A stretch of 64,000 nucleotides of DNA from Liolophura sinensis. Taxonomy: Eukaryota > Mollusca > Polyplacophora > Chitonida > Chitonidae. Both the position numbers and the translations under genes were made by a program. Numbering within the stretch: the first letter of the stretch is position 1; each line of letters begins with the position of its first letter. Of the stretch, positions 23,284 to 35,100 are shown in pieces. The notes under the pieces are model-generated. The model was not told where the DNA came from. It saw nothing but the letters and a program-made list of their open reading frames with translations, and made no database searches. The stretch spans positions 27,375,764 through 27,439,763 of the forward strand of contig NC_088306.1 of NCBI RefSeq assembly GCF_032854445.1, given 5' to 3'.

Positions 23284-25795
23284 CCACATTTGTAGTGCTG
23301 CAAACTCTAACAGCAGACACCAAGCCTGACATCAATGCTGATGACACCAGACATTGATGTCCAAACTGACGGTGCCTCGTAATGTAGCAGTTTCACATTC
23401 AAGTTTTGCTTATGTCAGCCTTCCATTCCATCATTCTGAGGATAGTATAGTTTAATAATGCTAATCTGCATGGTCAAATATCCAACAAGCTAATAAATCA
23501 GGCCTTGTACAACTGAGCAGAGATACAACTGCTGTATTACAAAGACTAAATTATCAGGCTTTGTCAGACCTGCAGTCCAAATTCAATTAGAAAATCTGGT
23601 CTAAGGATGGCTTATATTTACTGACATGCAGAGACCGCTGCCATCCTTAGCCTGGACGACGTGCGCACCCAATTTAGACACTGTATCCGTATTCAGCTAC
23701 CCTATCGGCAAATCTCACTGCATACGCAATATTTAATATCCAAATCCACTTAATACACTTGCCTATCCCCAAGTTAAGACATATATGCACATTTTATAAC
23801 CACTGACACTGGCCTTTATTTGATATTTCCTCAGAAAATCTCAGTCGAAGTCGAAAATAAAGTCTGCTTTGAATTACTCACCACATGATGTCGCCTACAG
23901 ACTATCCTAATTTGGCACGTCAATCATGTTGACGTCTACTGAGAATCTGACACGTAACATGTAAAAGTATATCACAACGTTATTCAAGTATTGCAGTCTA
24001 TAGAACAACTCAGTACGCAAACGTATGCAACGATGTTGTTTTGAAAGCTAACTGTTGGGTGAAGTGGAAGAATAAAGGGCCAGATGCTTTTAAAATGACA
24101 AGAAATTGACGCTGTGACTGCGGCCGGGATTTTATTTTTTTTCAACGCCTAAACGTCAACCGCATACGTGCAGGCGCTGCGAGCGAAAACTACAGCTACA
24201 TGAGTTTAATGAAGACTGTCTGGCATTTGTGAGTAGGGAACAAAAGAGAGATATCATGGAAATTACCACTCGCATACGCCATGGAATTGGATAAAAACTG
24301 TCCAGAAGACCACGAATAATTAATCCGGAGGAGTCTGTTCCTATATAGATATAGAAGACCTCACCTAATATTAAAAGTTCACAGCCGATTTCTTGGTTAA
24401 AATTCAATAAAATAAATATGTCTAAAGAACATAAATAGAACTGCCTAAACTCCATAATGTATTATTAAGGTTAAAACATGCAAATATGAAGTCAGTAATT
24501 ATTTCCAAAGAATTAATACATAAACATGTAACAGAGATATCTTACCATCGTCCTTCCAAAAGTCTGACTTGAAATAAACCACGAGCACCTATCACTCAGT
24601 CATTCGCAGCGATTTTTCCCTGATTGCATCTTCAGCTGTCTGGTAACATGGCGTTGTTGTTGTTCCGTCGTATACACTTAAAGAAACAGTCATAACAAAC
24701 ACTGACGACGTAAACTTACACAGTCAAAAATGGGGGGAGGTAAAGTAATATCAAAAACAATACCAGCTGTCTACCAGCAGTCTGCCAGCAGTATCCAGGA
24801 AACAGATGTGAAAAGATCGCATCGACCGAGCAGAAAGTACTGGTACGTGGCTTTGCACTAGATGGCGAGACAAGATTTTGAATCTGGCGCTTGTGACCTC
24901 AATGACCTTTACTGACCTACTTTTCCGAGCACTTCATAGGCAGAGAGCTGTGCTCCAGCCAATGATAATTGCTGATGAGCGGGTAATAAACGGAACCAAC
25001 CTGGTATAGCTAAAGCTGAAACTGGATAAGGGCAAATTTAAAACAGGTGTACGTTAAAACATATTCAATATGGCCGTGGCTTACGTGCATGTAGCAAGCA
25101 CACAGTGTCATACATGTACATGTATCGTAAGACTACGACCTAGAACTGAGATCTGTTTCATTCTTCCAGCTTAGCTTTCAGAAATACATGTTAATGTGGA
25201 AGCCAAGCTGAGGACATGGCTCGATCGCCGATCTCAGAGCTAGCTATGACCTCACTTGTATGTATAGACTACACATTCCGGCCTAAAAACGTTACATGTA
25301 ATTACAAAGGCTTTTCCGGAGATTTTTGGCAAAAAAATACGTAAGCCTAATCAGGCCTTCCGGTTTCGCCAATCAACTCAAATTTTGCATTTCAGTAAAT
25401 ATCAGCCTACAGGAAGGTCTACGTTCCTTTCCTTGGCCTATTTCTATAGTATTAAAATAATTCTACACTTATAATGCGACACAACCATTATAAATTTTAC
25501 TAAATGTAACTTTTGAACAGTCATATTTGTGCAGACGAGGATTGTGCCTTGTGAAAGGTAATTATTTGGGCTATTCTGAAATAGTACCGGTAGCAAAAAT
25601 TCAATTGGCTTTGCACTGATCATTTTTTTTTTTTTTTTTTTTGCCAAAAATCCCAGATAGGCCGAAAAGAACCTTTATATTCAAAGTATCATAAATTGCT
25701 TAAAGGACAAACGTTGATTTCGTAAATAATTTTCAGCTGGATGTGTTTCTGTGGTGTTTCGTATTCAATAACCCACAGGCTCATTATTCGTTCAG
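23284..25795. other. No gene supported; CTCF-like site and an isolated donor-like signal
   Basis: A strong donor-like sequence (ATG|GTAAGATAT on the minus strand at about 24,545) has no partner acceptor I can defend. A CTCF-like core lies at 24,854-24,869 and a 20-nt T run at about 25,623-25,642. Confidence 0.35.
24854..24869 (+). promoter_or_regulatory. CTCF-like insulator motif
   Basis: TGCACTAGATGGCGAG matches the CTCF core (C-C-A-C/G-Y-A-G-R-K-G-G-C-R) except for one C. It lies between the large minus-strand gene and the cPLA2 pair. Only the motif is seen; there is no evidence of occupancy. Confidence 0.35.
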
Positions 25796-25799
25796 AATG

Positions 25800-26010
25800 G
25801 ACAAGACTATATGTACGGTAGGCCTACATCACACCTGTGGAGTAAAATCACGAGCACTGACAAGAATGTGTGAAAGCAATGTACGTTTATTTGGCAGATG
25901 GTCACACTTGGGTGTAACCGGTTAAATCCGTCCTTTTGTTAATTTACCTCAGTCTGTTTTATTCTATGACTACTGTTCATTTAAATGCTTGAAAAGTGGC
26001 ACCATGACCT
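25800..26010 (-). repeat. Dispersed element C, diverged copy
   Basis: Shares GGCAGATGGTCACACTTGGG, GTGTAACCGGTTAAAT, TTTTGTTAATTTACCTCAGT and TTTTATTCTATGACTACTGTT with the other C copies. The module next to the terminus is longer and more diverged. Confidence 0.55.
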
Positions 26011-26054
26011 AATCAGAATTGTTTACAATGGGTGCCTAATATGACAACAAAAGA

Positions 26055-26995
26055 ATGGACGTGCGCTCGGGGCTTTACGTCGTACAGTTTGTCAGTCATA
26101 TGACGACGAGGAGTCATTAGGTATGTGTATAGAGAGGCAGGGGCGTATTCTGGGGGGGGGGGTCAAGTCGGTTAATGTTCCGCTGAATTCGACGAAAAAA
26201 AATATATTTTTGCCTATATTTCTTACCTAGCTATTAACATTCATTCCACAGATATTTGCTGTAGCTTATATAGACCAATATTTCAATTTCGTACCAATGT
26301 ACTTAATAGTATATAGGCCTATTTACACATGTTCTGTTACGTGACCTATTCCACCCTGTTTCCGGTGGTGCGTGTTTCACAGAATTACCTCTCCTGAATC
26401 GTACCGCGCAGGCAGCAGTAGTCACTTCCGCCTGGTGGGCAAGACAGATGCCGCAGTTTTACTTGTAGGCCTAGTTTGTAACCCTGGAACCCATGACAAT
26501 AAATAGGCCTACTATATATTCAGGGACAGCCTGAACATTGAGTTGTTTTGGGTTTTTTTTTTTTAATGTGAAAATGAATGCGTACACACTGGCCAAATCT
26601 GCATTCGAAACACTTCGAAATCACTCAGATTCTCTCTCCGGCAATCTAATATCTCGGAGTTTCCGGGGCCTATGCTGCTCCTCGACCCTCGCCTCATAGA
26701 GTGTGATAGTCGTTCCGCTCTTGTCAAATCCGCATCCCCCCGGTGAAGATCCACACTACGCCCCTGAGAGGCCTGTATACTTTGTATCTCCATGCCGCCT
26801 AAATGCTGCGGCCACAGAAATAGACCCACCACGCCAAACACCTGACGCCCAGTCATGTTTCCTAATTGCTCTGATATCTCAGCGAACCCGGCCAAGCAGC
26901 AACAAATCTTTTGTATGACCCGACCGGGGTTTGATCCCAGGTCTTCCGAGTTCAACGCGGATGCTCTAACAATTATGCCACCAAAAAGGTCAACA
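26055..26995 (-). repeat. SINE-B copy split by a TIR element
   Basis: The left part (26,055-26,137) has GGGCTTTACGTCGTAC and CAGTCATATGACGACGAGGA. The right part (26,767-26,995) continues to the tRNA-like head, visible in reverse as GGCATAATTGTTAGAGCATC (box A region) and GGGATCAAACCCC (box B). The interruption is the 629-bp element at 26,138-26,766. Confidence 0.7.
26138..26766. mobile_element. Non-autonomous TIR DNA transposon nested in SINE-B
   Basis: The ends are CAGGGGCGTA and its exact inverse TACGCCCCTG, flanked on both sides by AGAGG, a 5-bp target-site duplication. Removing the element and one AGAGG gives a continuous SINE-B. It is 629 bp with no transposase frame, and a G run follows the left end. 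The CAG terminus recalls hAT-type elements, but the readable duplication is 5 bp rather than 8, so I leave the superfamily open. Confidence 0.65.
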
Positions 26996-28364
26996 AAAGT
27001 TATTTGAAGCTCAGTGACGGTACATGGTACAGAATAATTATGGTATGAGTTTGGTGACTCTTGTATGAGGTATCTTCTACGACGTGGTCAAGGTAAGAAG
27101 TGATCTGATGCCGTCATCATAGAGTTAAGATACACATATATGGGATGTAGTTGCACTATTTATTCCGTATTTTTTAAACCTTTGAAGCACGTTATTAAAA
27201 CTTCATGAAGAATTTTTAAAGCTTTGAAACAGTGTCACTTTTTTAAAACTTGAAAAATGATATTTTGCTTACTGGTGTTCGGCATGACAAAGTTGAAAGC
27301 TTTTGACCAAAACTATCACAATTTTATTTATACTTGGAGCATATAAAAATTACACAAAGCTAAATACAGACCATGGTTTATGTGTTGTTTTTCTTTCTTT
27401 TTTAACTCGCAAATATGATATATTTGCAAAGGCGTTGTAGGCCTACATTTGGAAAAACAGTATACTAGGCCTAGAATGTGGAAAAGAAAGTATGTTATGA
27501 AAACCCTATAGAGGTAGGCTTATATATTTAGAAAGCGAGAGGAGTACAGGTACATTGGGAAAAGTTTAAGTGTAGTTGTCGTAATTTAATTTCGTCACAT
27601 AGGTTTAACTTTAGGCTGGCATATGGTCGATGTGGCGTTAAACCATAATGATTAATTCATTCATTCATTGCACTCCCCCTCTCCCCCCTCCGCAAGCCCT
27701 CCCTGGGGTATAACGGTGATTTGCTGAGGAAAGAAAGCTTGATAATATATATATATATATACAATTATATTATATTAATATATATATTGTATATATAGAG
27801 GGAGAGATGAGGGTCGTACCGAGTGGAAGCCTTTTTTCATAGGTTAAAAGGCATTTGCCACATGTTACATCTCAGTGAGCTAGTATAGGGCCTGCAGTAC
27901 TCTACGGATCGGACAATCGAAAATATGATAGTCCTTTTTATAATTCAGCTAAACTGGTTAAAAAGTTTTATTACAGAAATGTGGAAGGTAAATATTGAGC
28001 ATTAATATTTAATTTGTCCGTGTTTATATTTGTTGCGCCGTCGAAATTGTAGGGCGCATATTTGTGTTAGTCTGTACTTTCGCAGGAGACATGAGACACC
28101 TGCTGCAGTTGCTGTTTGTCACGGTGTTTGAGACAAAAACTACCCATCAAGTACCATGGCGTGAAGTTTGCAGACATTTGTATTCCTTATCCGTCTGTTT
28201 CATTTCCTATGCCTCGTTGGCCCGAGATTCCTTGGTGACGCTCAGTTACCCCCTGTGGGCTCGAGATGTTTGACAAGGGCAGGTAACTGCATTAGGTTTT
28301 GAAATGGAGTTCACTCGGAGTTTAGGTTTTAATTATTCATTTATTATTGTTTTATCATATTTTG
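26996..28364. other. No gene recognised; TA-rich simple repeat and SINE-B tail
   Basis: 27,600-27,665 resembles a SINE-B 3' end followed by an ATTCATTCATTC tail. 27,750-27,800 is a TATATA-rich simple repeat. Otherwise unremarkable. Confidence 0.35.
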
Positions 28365-28510
28365 TTTGTTTATTTGATTGTTGGCTTACGCCGTTCACAA
28401 CACATTTTCACTAATACGGCCAGAAACATATCTAGGTAGAGGAAACCGGAGCACCCGGTGTAAACCACTGACCTTTGGCAAGCTACTGGTGAACTTTCTC
28501 ACGAGTGACG
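28365..28510 (-). repeat. SINE-D remnant (SINE-A-related 3' module)
   Basis: Has the order TTTATTTGATTGTTG, GCTTACGCCGTTCACAACAC, ACTAATACGGCCAG, GAGGAAACCGGAGCACCCGG, ACCACTGACCTTTGGCAA. The same order recurs near 42.3, 49.1, 49.9 and 51.0 kb, defining a family distinct from SINE-A. Confidence 0.55.
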
Positions 28511-29074
28511 TCCAGATATGAAAATATTGGTGAGGGAAAAGTGGCCTTTAACGAACAGTACACTGCAACCCACGCGTTGTTTATGGCTTATTGTTCACCA
28601 AGACCCCACAAGCACTGAGAATGGGAGAATATTTAAGTTCCTTCTCCAAGCATTTAGGATGGTGACATACAATATGTTTTCATTACGTTGTCATGGAAGT
28701 TACGCCAGGCACAAGCTACAACTGTTTCGTAAACCGGGTTCCAGGCAGGTATTTACGTATTTACGTCATCATCTCCAAACTGGGTTTGCTTCTCAGTAGA
28801 TAACAGTTCTTTTCTATAGTGTGTAATACAAATGGTAACAGTGGCGTGGCGTGTTCCGCTTGGTTTGACGCGTCCCATTGTCCACAATGTCGCAAAGACA
28901 TCTTGAAAACTGTAACCGTATTCACTGACCCATGCAAAACATGAGCCAATTTTTCGCTGATCCGTGAAAAAAAATCGTCCAACAAGTGCAGTTTGTATAG
29001 GGTGGAATTTGAAGTGACTGTATCACACGTCGGAGTTTCGCTGAACTGGTTGGACTTTGGAAATACGCTGGTGT

Positions 29075-29082
29075 TATTTAAG
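29075..29082 (+). promoter_or_regulatory. Possible TATA-like box of the plus-strand cPLA2 gene
   Basis: TATTTAAG lies 44 nt before the proposed ATG at 29,119. A start site about 30 nt downstream would leave a leader of roughly 14 nt. The box is non-consensus and the leader unusually short, so this is a weak call. Confidence 0.2.
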
Positions 29083-29118
29083 TCGTGTATTGAGTGATAC
29101 CAGGCCTAAAATACGAAG

Positions 29119-32100
29119 ATGCCACGCCGCCAGGAGTTTGTTGTGAGTGTTGTATTTCACGTACATGCAGTCTGGACAGTAAAACTGCACTTCCATTCCA
29201 TCGCTTAGCTTTTCTGAATAGAAAATGAATCAGGCATCACAAATAAACTCTTACTGACCTTATAAGTTAGATGAGTCAGTGAGAATCAAGTACAACGTGT
29301 CACTTGAAAAATACTATAAAAAGTGAACTATGCCTATAGTATTCGAAGTACTTTAGTTGTGTTTGGTACTCTCGAAATGCCATTTTATCTTCTCTCGCGC
29401 TTGTTTCACGGCCATCTTGATAATTTGCAATTTTAGCATTCAGGACCATATGTTTTTCTCAGTTTTACTTGAGGTCGTAAAGGGAATACACGGGGGTAAT
29501 CGTTCGTCTAAAAGGGAACTTTAGCTAAATTTAGTTCTGGTGTGTGCAATGCATGTGGATTAAATGACTGTATATACTTAATACTATGAGTTTTGATAAA
29601 GAGGTGTTCATTGGGACAGAATGTTTCATTATATTGTAAGTATATCTTTCTGTACAAAGGGTTTGTGTTTTAAATGGTATGGAATGCCATGTATATTACC
29701 CACATGGTGTTGTGCAAGAAAAAGCAGTGCAGAGTGACACCTGCAACGTGGCGTCTTGTACAAAGTGAGTGTACCTAACGGGTGTGGAATGTCACTTCAG
29801 GTGTCCGTAGAATGCTGTGTGAGAGTGTATAGCGGCACTGGCAACGTGGCGTCTTGTACAAAGTAAGTGTACATAACTGGTGTGGAATGTCACGCCTGGT
29901 GTTCATAGAGTGAGTGAGTGATTGGGGTTTAACGTCGTACTCAACAATTTTTCAGTCATATGACGACGAGGGAATCCTTAGGGTGCATGTACGTGTAATG
30001 CGCCTCCCTGTTGCAGGACGGATTTCCACCGCTCTTTTATTTAGTGTTGCTTCACTAAGACGACTTACCGAAGGCAAGTAAGCCGACCCGCCCGAGCCAT
30101 TATACTGATACGGGTCAACCAGTCGTTGCACTATCCCCTTCATGCTGAACGTCAAGCGAGGAAGTTACAACTTCCTCTTGTAAAGTCTTAGGTGTGACTC
30201 GATCAAGGATTGATCCTAGATCTACCGGTCCCGAGGTGTTCATAGAATGCTGTGCGAGAGGGTATAGCGGCACTGGCAGTATATAACTGGTGTTGAATGT
30301 CATGCCTGGTGTCTATAAAATGCTGTGTGAGAGGGTATAGCGACACTGGCAATGTGGCGTCTTGTACAAGGTGATGGTATATAACTGGTGTGGAACGTCA
30401 CCTCAGGTGTCCACAGAATGCTGTGTGAAAGGGTTTAGCGACGCGGGCAAGGTGATGTCTTGTATGCATTGAGTGTACATACCTGGTGTGGAATGTCACG
30501 TCAGGTGGGCTTCTGAGTGAGATTACATTGCTGGTTTTAGTCTGTAAAGATATGCATATGTTTTGTGTTCGCCTTTTTAGGTTGATCATCGTCCATGCCT
30601 GCTGCTGTATGTCAACATTGTGAGAGGAAGAAACGTCACCAAAGGATGGGGTGATTTGGGTGAGTATAAGTACATGGGATATAGATAAATATAAGGATGT
30701 GAGGATATGGGTGAGTATAAGTATATGGGATATAGATAAATATAAAGATGTGGTGATATGGGTGAGTATAAGTATATGGGATATAGATAAATATAAGGAT
30801 GTAGGGATGTGGGTGAGTATAAGTATATGGGATATACATGTAGATAAATATAAAGATATGGGGATGTGGGTGAGTATAAGTATATGGGAAATATATAAAT
30901 ATAAGGATGTGGGGATATGGGTGAGTATAAGTATATGGGATATAGATAAATACAAAGATGTGGGGATATGGGTGAGTATAAGTAAATGGGATATAGATAA
31001 ATATAAGGGCTAGGGATATCGGTGAGTATAAGTATATGGGATATAGATAAATATAAGGACTAGGGATATGGGAGAGTATAAGTATATGGGATATAGATAA
31101 ATATAAAGATGTGGGGATATGGGTGAGTATAAGTATATGGGATATAGATAAATATAAGGATGTGGGGATATGGGTGAGTATAAGTATATGGGATATAGAT
31201 AAATATAAGGATGTAGGGATGTGGGTGAGTATAAGTATATGGGATATAGATAAATATAAGGATGTGGGGATATGGGTGAGTATAAGTATATGGGATATAG
31301 ATAAATATAAGGATGTGGGGATATGGGTGAGTATAAGTATATGGGATATAGATAAATATAAAGATGTGGGGATATGGGTGAGTATAAGTATATGGGATAT
31401 AGATAAATATAAGGATGTAGGGATGTGGGTGAGTATAAGTATATGGGATATAGATAAATATAAGGATGTGGGGATATGGGTGAGTATAAGTATATGGATA
31501 TAGATAAATATAAAGATGTTGAGATGTGGGTGGATGTAGTGATGTGGGTATATAGGTAAGTATAAAGATGTGGGGATATGGGTAAATATAAAGATGTGGG
31601 GACAGATGTAAGTATAAGTATGACGTTATGGACGAGTATAGTTATAGGGACATGGGTGAGTATAAGTGTGGTGGACATGGGTGAGTATAAGTGTGGTGGA
31701 TATAGGTAAATATTAGTCTGAGGGTATAGGTAAGCCCAGTTAGCTATTTACTTGTCATTTGACATGATACTCTCGAAGTTTTCACTTATAGATGACGGTC
31801 ATTTAAATGGGTGAAAGAGTACATGAGATAAAATGTTTTGCGCGAAATCTAGATATTCGGTGTCCAAGGCCGGGATTGAACTCGTGCCTCACAACCTATA
31901 TACATGGTGCTAAATTGTATGAAATACATCACGATACATATTAATAGCAGAAGTACATATCTCTGACTTGTATATCCGTATCGACAGTAGACACCCCCGA
32001 CCCTTATGTGGAGCTCAAAATGCGATATACCCCAGACGGAAAGAGGAGAACCGCTACTCAAAATAACTCACCAAATCCCCAATGGAACGAGACATTCCGG

Positions 32101-35100
32101 TACCTTCTTGACCCAGAAAAGAAAAACATACTGCGTAAGTAATCTACATGATGACTGGAAATAATTACATCGCGTCTTACCAAATACCTACAAAATAATT
32201 ACATCGCGTCTTACCAAATATCTACAAAATAATTACATCGCGTCTTACCAAATACCTACAAAATAATTACATCGCGTCTTACCTAATATCTACAAAATAA
32301 TTACATCACGTCTTACCAAATACCTACAAAATAATTACATCGCGTCTTACCAAATACCTACAAAATAATTACATCGCGTCTTACCAAATATCTACAAAAG
32401 TTTCCAGCATGTAATTAACCATTTCATTAAGCAGATATTAGTGCCTTTTAAAACACTTTAAAATACATTATAAAAAAAAGTGGTGTGTTAAAATATAACA
32501 CTCTCAAAATCACCTGTTGAAATATATAGCAAAATAGTGAGAGCTGATATTCTGAAGTTTGTTCAAAAGCAAAGAGATTGTAAAAGGAAAATGCTCCTCA
32601 AATAAGTGCATAGTCGATCCGTGATATCGCATATCACATCAAATTTGCCACTAACATATGTACATGAAAATATTAACAATTGTGTTATTTTTCCATTCGG
32701 TTATGTTTTCTTTCAGAATTCTGAACTGAAGCAAAACCAAAGTTTTTATTTATTTTTCAGACATATGTCTTAAGGATGACAATTATACTATTGATGAGTT
32801 ATTAGGAAAGCATCGGATCAATATCGCTGAGATTGAAATGGACAAGTGGACAAAGAAAACAATTACACTCAACAAGGTTTGATGTGGCTCACAGAAAATC
32901 TCACCATCTGATATAATTTTACTCTCTTAAAGCAAAAATGTTAAAACACCGGCAATTTCTGAGTGTTAAAATATGTTAAATGGTGTAAAAAGATATGGCA
33001 GCATCTTAAAATGTCACCTCACATAATGATTGATTCCAGATAGTGTCATAAGTTAGTCTATGTTAGATTATTTTTGTCTTTTTGTAATGCCAAAAACAAC
33101 ACATCAGATCGTTTTTCTAATCATTTTCTTAAGTTTTGAATTTCTAAAACTTTAATGAAGTTTCTCCTTAGACTATAAATGCCTTCTCTCCTCCACCAGT
33201 TCCTAAATGTTAAATTTGTAGAAAACATTTCAGTTTTAAGCGAGTATGTATATGATTGTATGATATTTCTCGTTGAAAGCTTATCTCTCCTTTCTACATA
33301 CAAACAAAGGATTACAGAGTGTGTATGTGTGTATGGGCACATTCTGTTACGGACATGGGGCGATTTGGTTAATCCATTTGATTAGTGTTTTATGCAGAAG
33401 ACTATTTAACGAGGGGTTTTCAGATATATAGGAGTGAAAGGAATTTAGCAGAACAATGACGAAACCGCCATCATTAGCCATTTATGCATAACTTTCTGAC
33501 TTAAGTCTGTTGTTTTAACACAGGACTGTAGGGGCTTTACATGTATCATGTTGAATAAATGATTGATACATGAACAGTTGCAATCAAACCACAGCTGAGA
33601 AATACACCTAACAATAAGTGGTATGCATGGCATGGTACACGATTTGGATACTCATCAAAAATATACGCACATGGATTAGTACTTCCGTCTTTCTGACGTC
33701 TCAGTTGCGGTGAATATCAAGTCTGTTGACGGCTTCCTTTTACATGTATATACTTTCTTAGTTCTTTCATATTTGGTGATTTGTGTTGAACGCTGCTTAA
33801 GGAAATTGTCTGTAAGATTATTGACCTATAAGATTATGTAAATTGTTTATAATGGTTGACGATTGGTTTACGACTGTCTGTTAAGACACCCAGATTTACA
33901 TATAGTTAAACAACGTCAAAATGTCTATCCCATGGGGTGTGCCATGACATATCCAATGCTATTTTATTTGATTACAGGTTTCCGAAATTGATATTGAGCT
34001 AAAGAAGGAAATTGAGTAGGTATTTTATGTGGCCTAGTTGCCAAACCTTTGGATATATACTTGGTTTCACACTGTCATGTATAAATATAAACTTGGAATA
34101 CAATCTAAAAGACATGCAGCATAAAAACCGACCACAGAAATCAAGGATTTGAATGCAGTTAAAAGTGAAGTAAATAAATAAATCTTCTTTCGGATATAGT
34201 TTTCAGCTATAGTAATCTGTTTGTATAGAAACTAACTTTTCATCTTAAGAAACACATCAACTATTCCTAGAAAAAGATATCAGTACGTGTAGAAAAGGTT
34301 ACAGTGCCCACATATCGTCTATCGAACAGTCCGGACCCGACACTACGCTACAGCCTTGACCTTTGTGAAGAGGAGAAGGACTTTCTGGCTGCCCGAAAGT
34401 TGAAGAATCTGGCTGCAATGAGTCGCATGCTGGGAGAGAACGGACCGAAAAGCACTGACGAGGTTCGTTCAACTTCTCCAGTCGATATTTCCGCCTGTGT
34501 TGTGTTTGGTGATGCTTGCTTTTGGTGAAGGTCTCTAATGTCCAAGGCTTTGTTATATTTGGGACGTCGTTCCAAATAATACAAGACAACACATGAAGAG
34601 TATCTTTTGGCGAAAAACACATAAGTTTAAACCGCATGCATACATACATCCGTCACTTGCAAGAGAGAACTTTTCAAGTTAAGGTGATGTGCGAGGAAGG
34701 ATAGACTGAAAAAAGACAAAACACTGTAATTAGCGTACGTCTTGACTGTAAGTCTCGAATAAAACGAGATGCAGCGACGACACCGTAATAGTTGCCAAAT
34801 GGTTACACGTAACCGGTGAATTGCGACTTCATGTCAACTTGTCAGTAGGGATTTTATTCTATAACTATTCATGTTCATTCTCTAAATGAAACAATGTCTA
34901 CACCTCTTAGCACCGTAGTTTCAGCAGAACACGTCACTGGTACAGGATTACTCAAATTGTGTGTTATCATCACATTTTATCAATAATAGCATGAAAATAA
35001 TGCAAATGGACCAAGTCTGGAGGATGCTTAGTTTATTAGTAGAACTTGGGTATACCAATGGATGTTGGTATACGACACAAGAACATCCCGGAGAATCTGT

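Noticed and set aside
24520..24660. Possible first exon of a minus-strand gene (ATG|GTAAGATAT)
   Set aside because: The donor is good, but I found no acceptor downstream that opens a convincing frame.
31010..31678. 222-codon minus-strand frame and related plus-strand frames in the 51-bp array
   Set aside because: The 51-bp period keeps frames open automatically. The array is intronic and starts at a splice donor.
34293..34329. Alternative upstream acceptor for exon 6 of the plus-strand cPLA2 (GTGTAG at 34,292)
   Set aside because: It keeps the frame but gives a 170-nt exon. The acceptor at 34,329 gives 133 nt, exactly the length in the paralogue, with better protein alignment.
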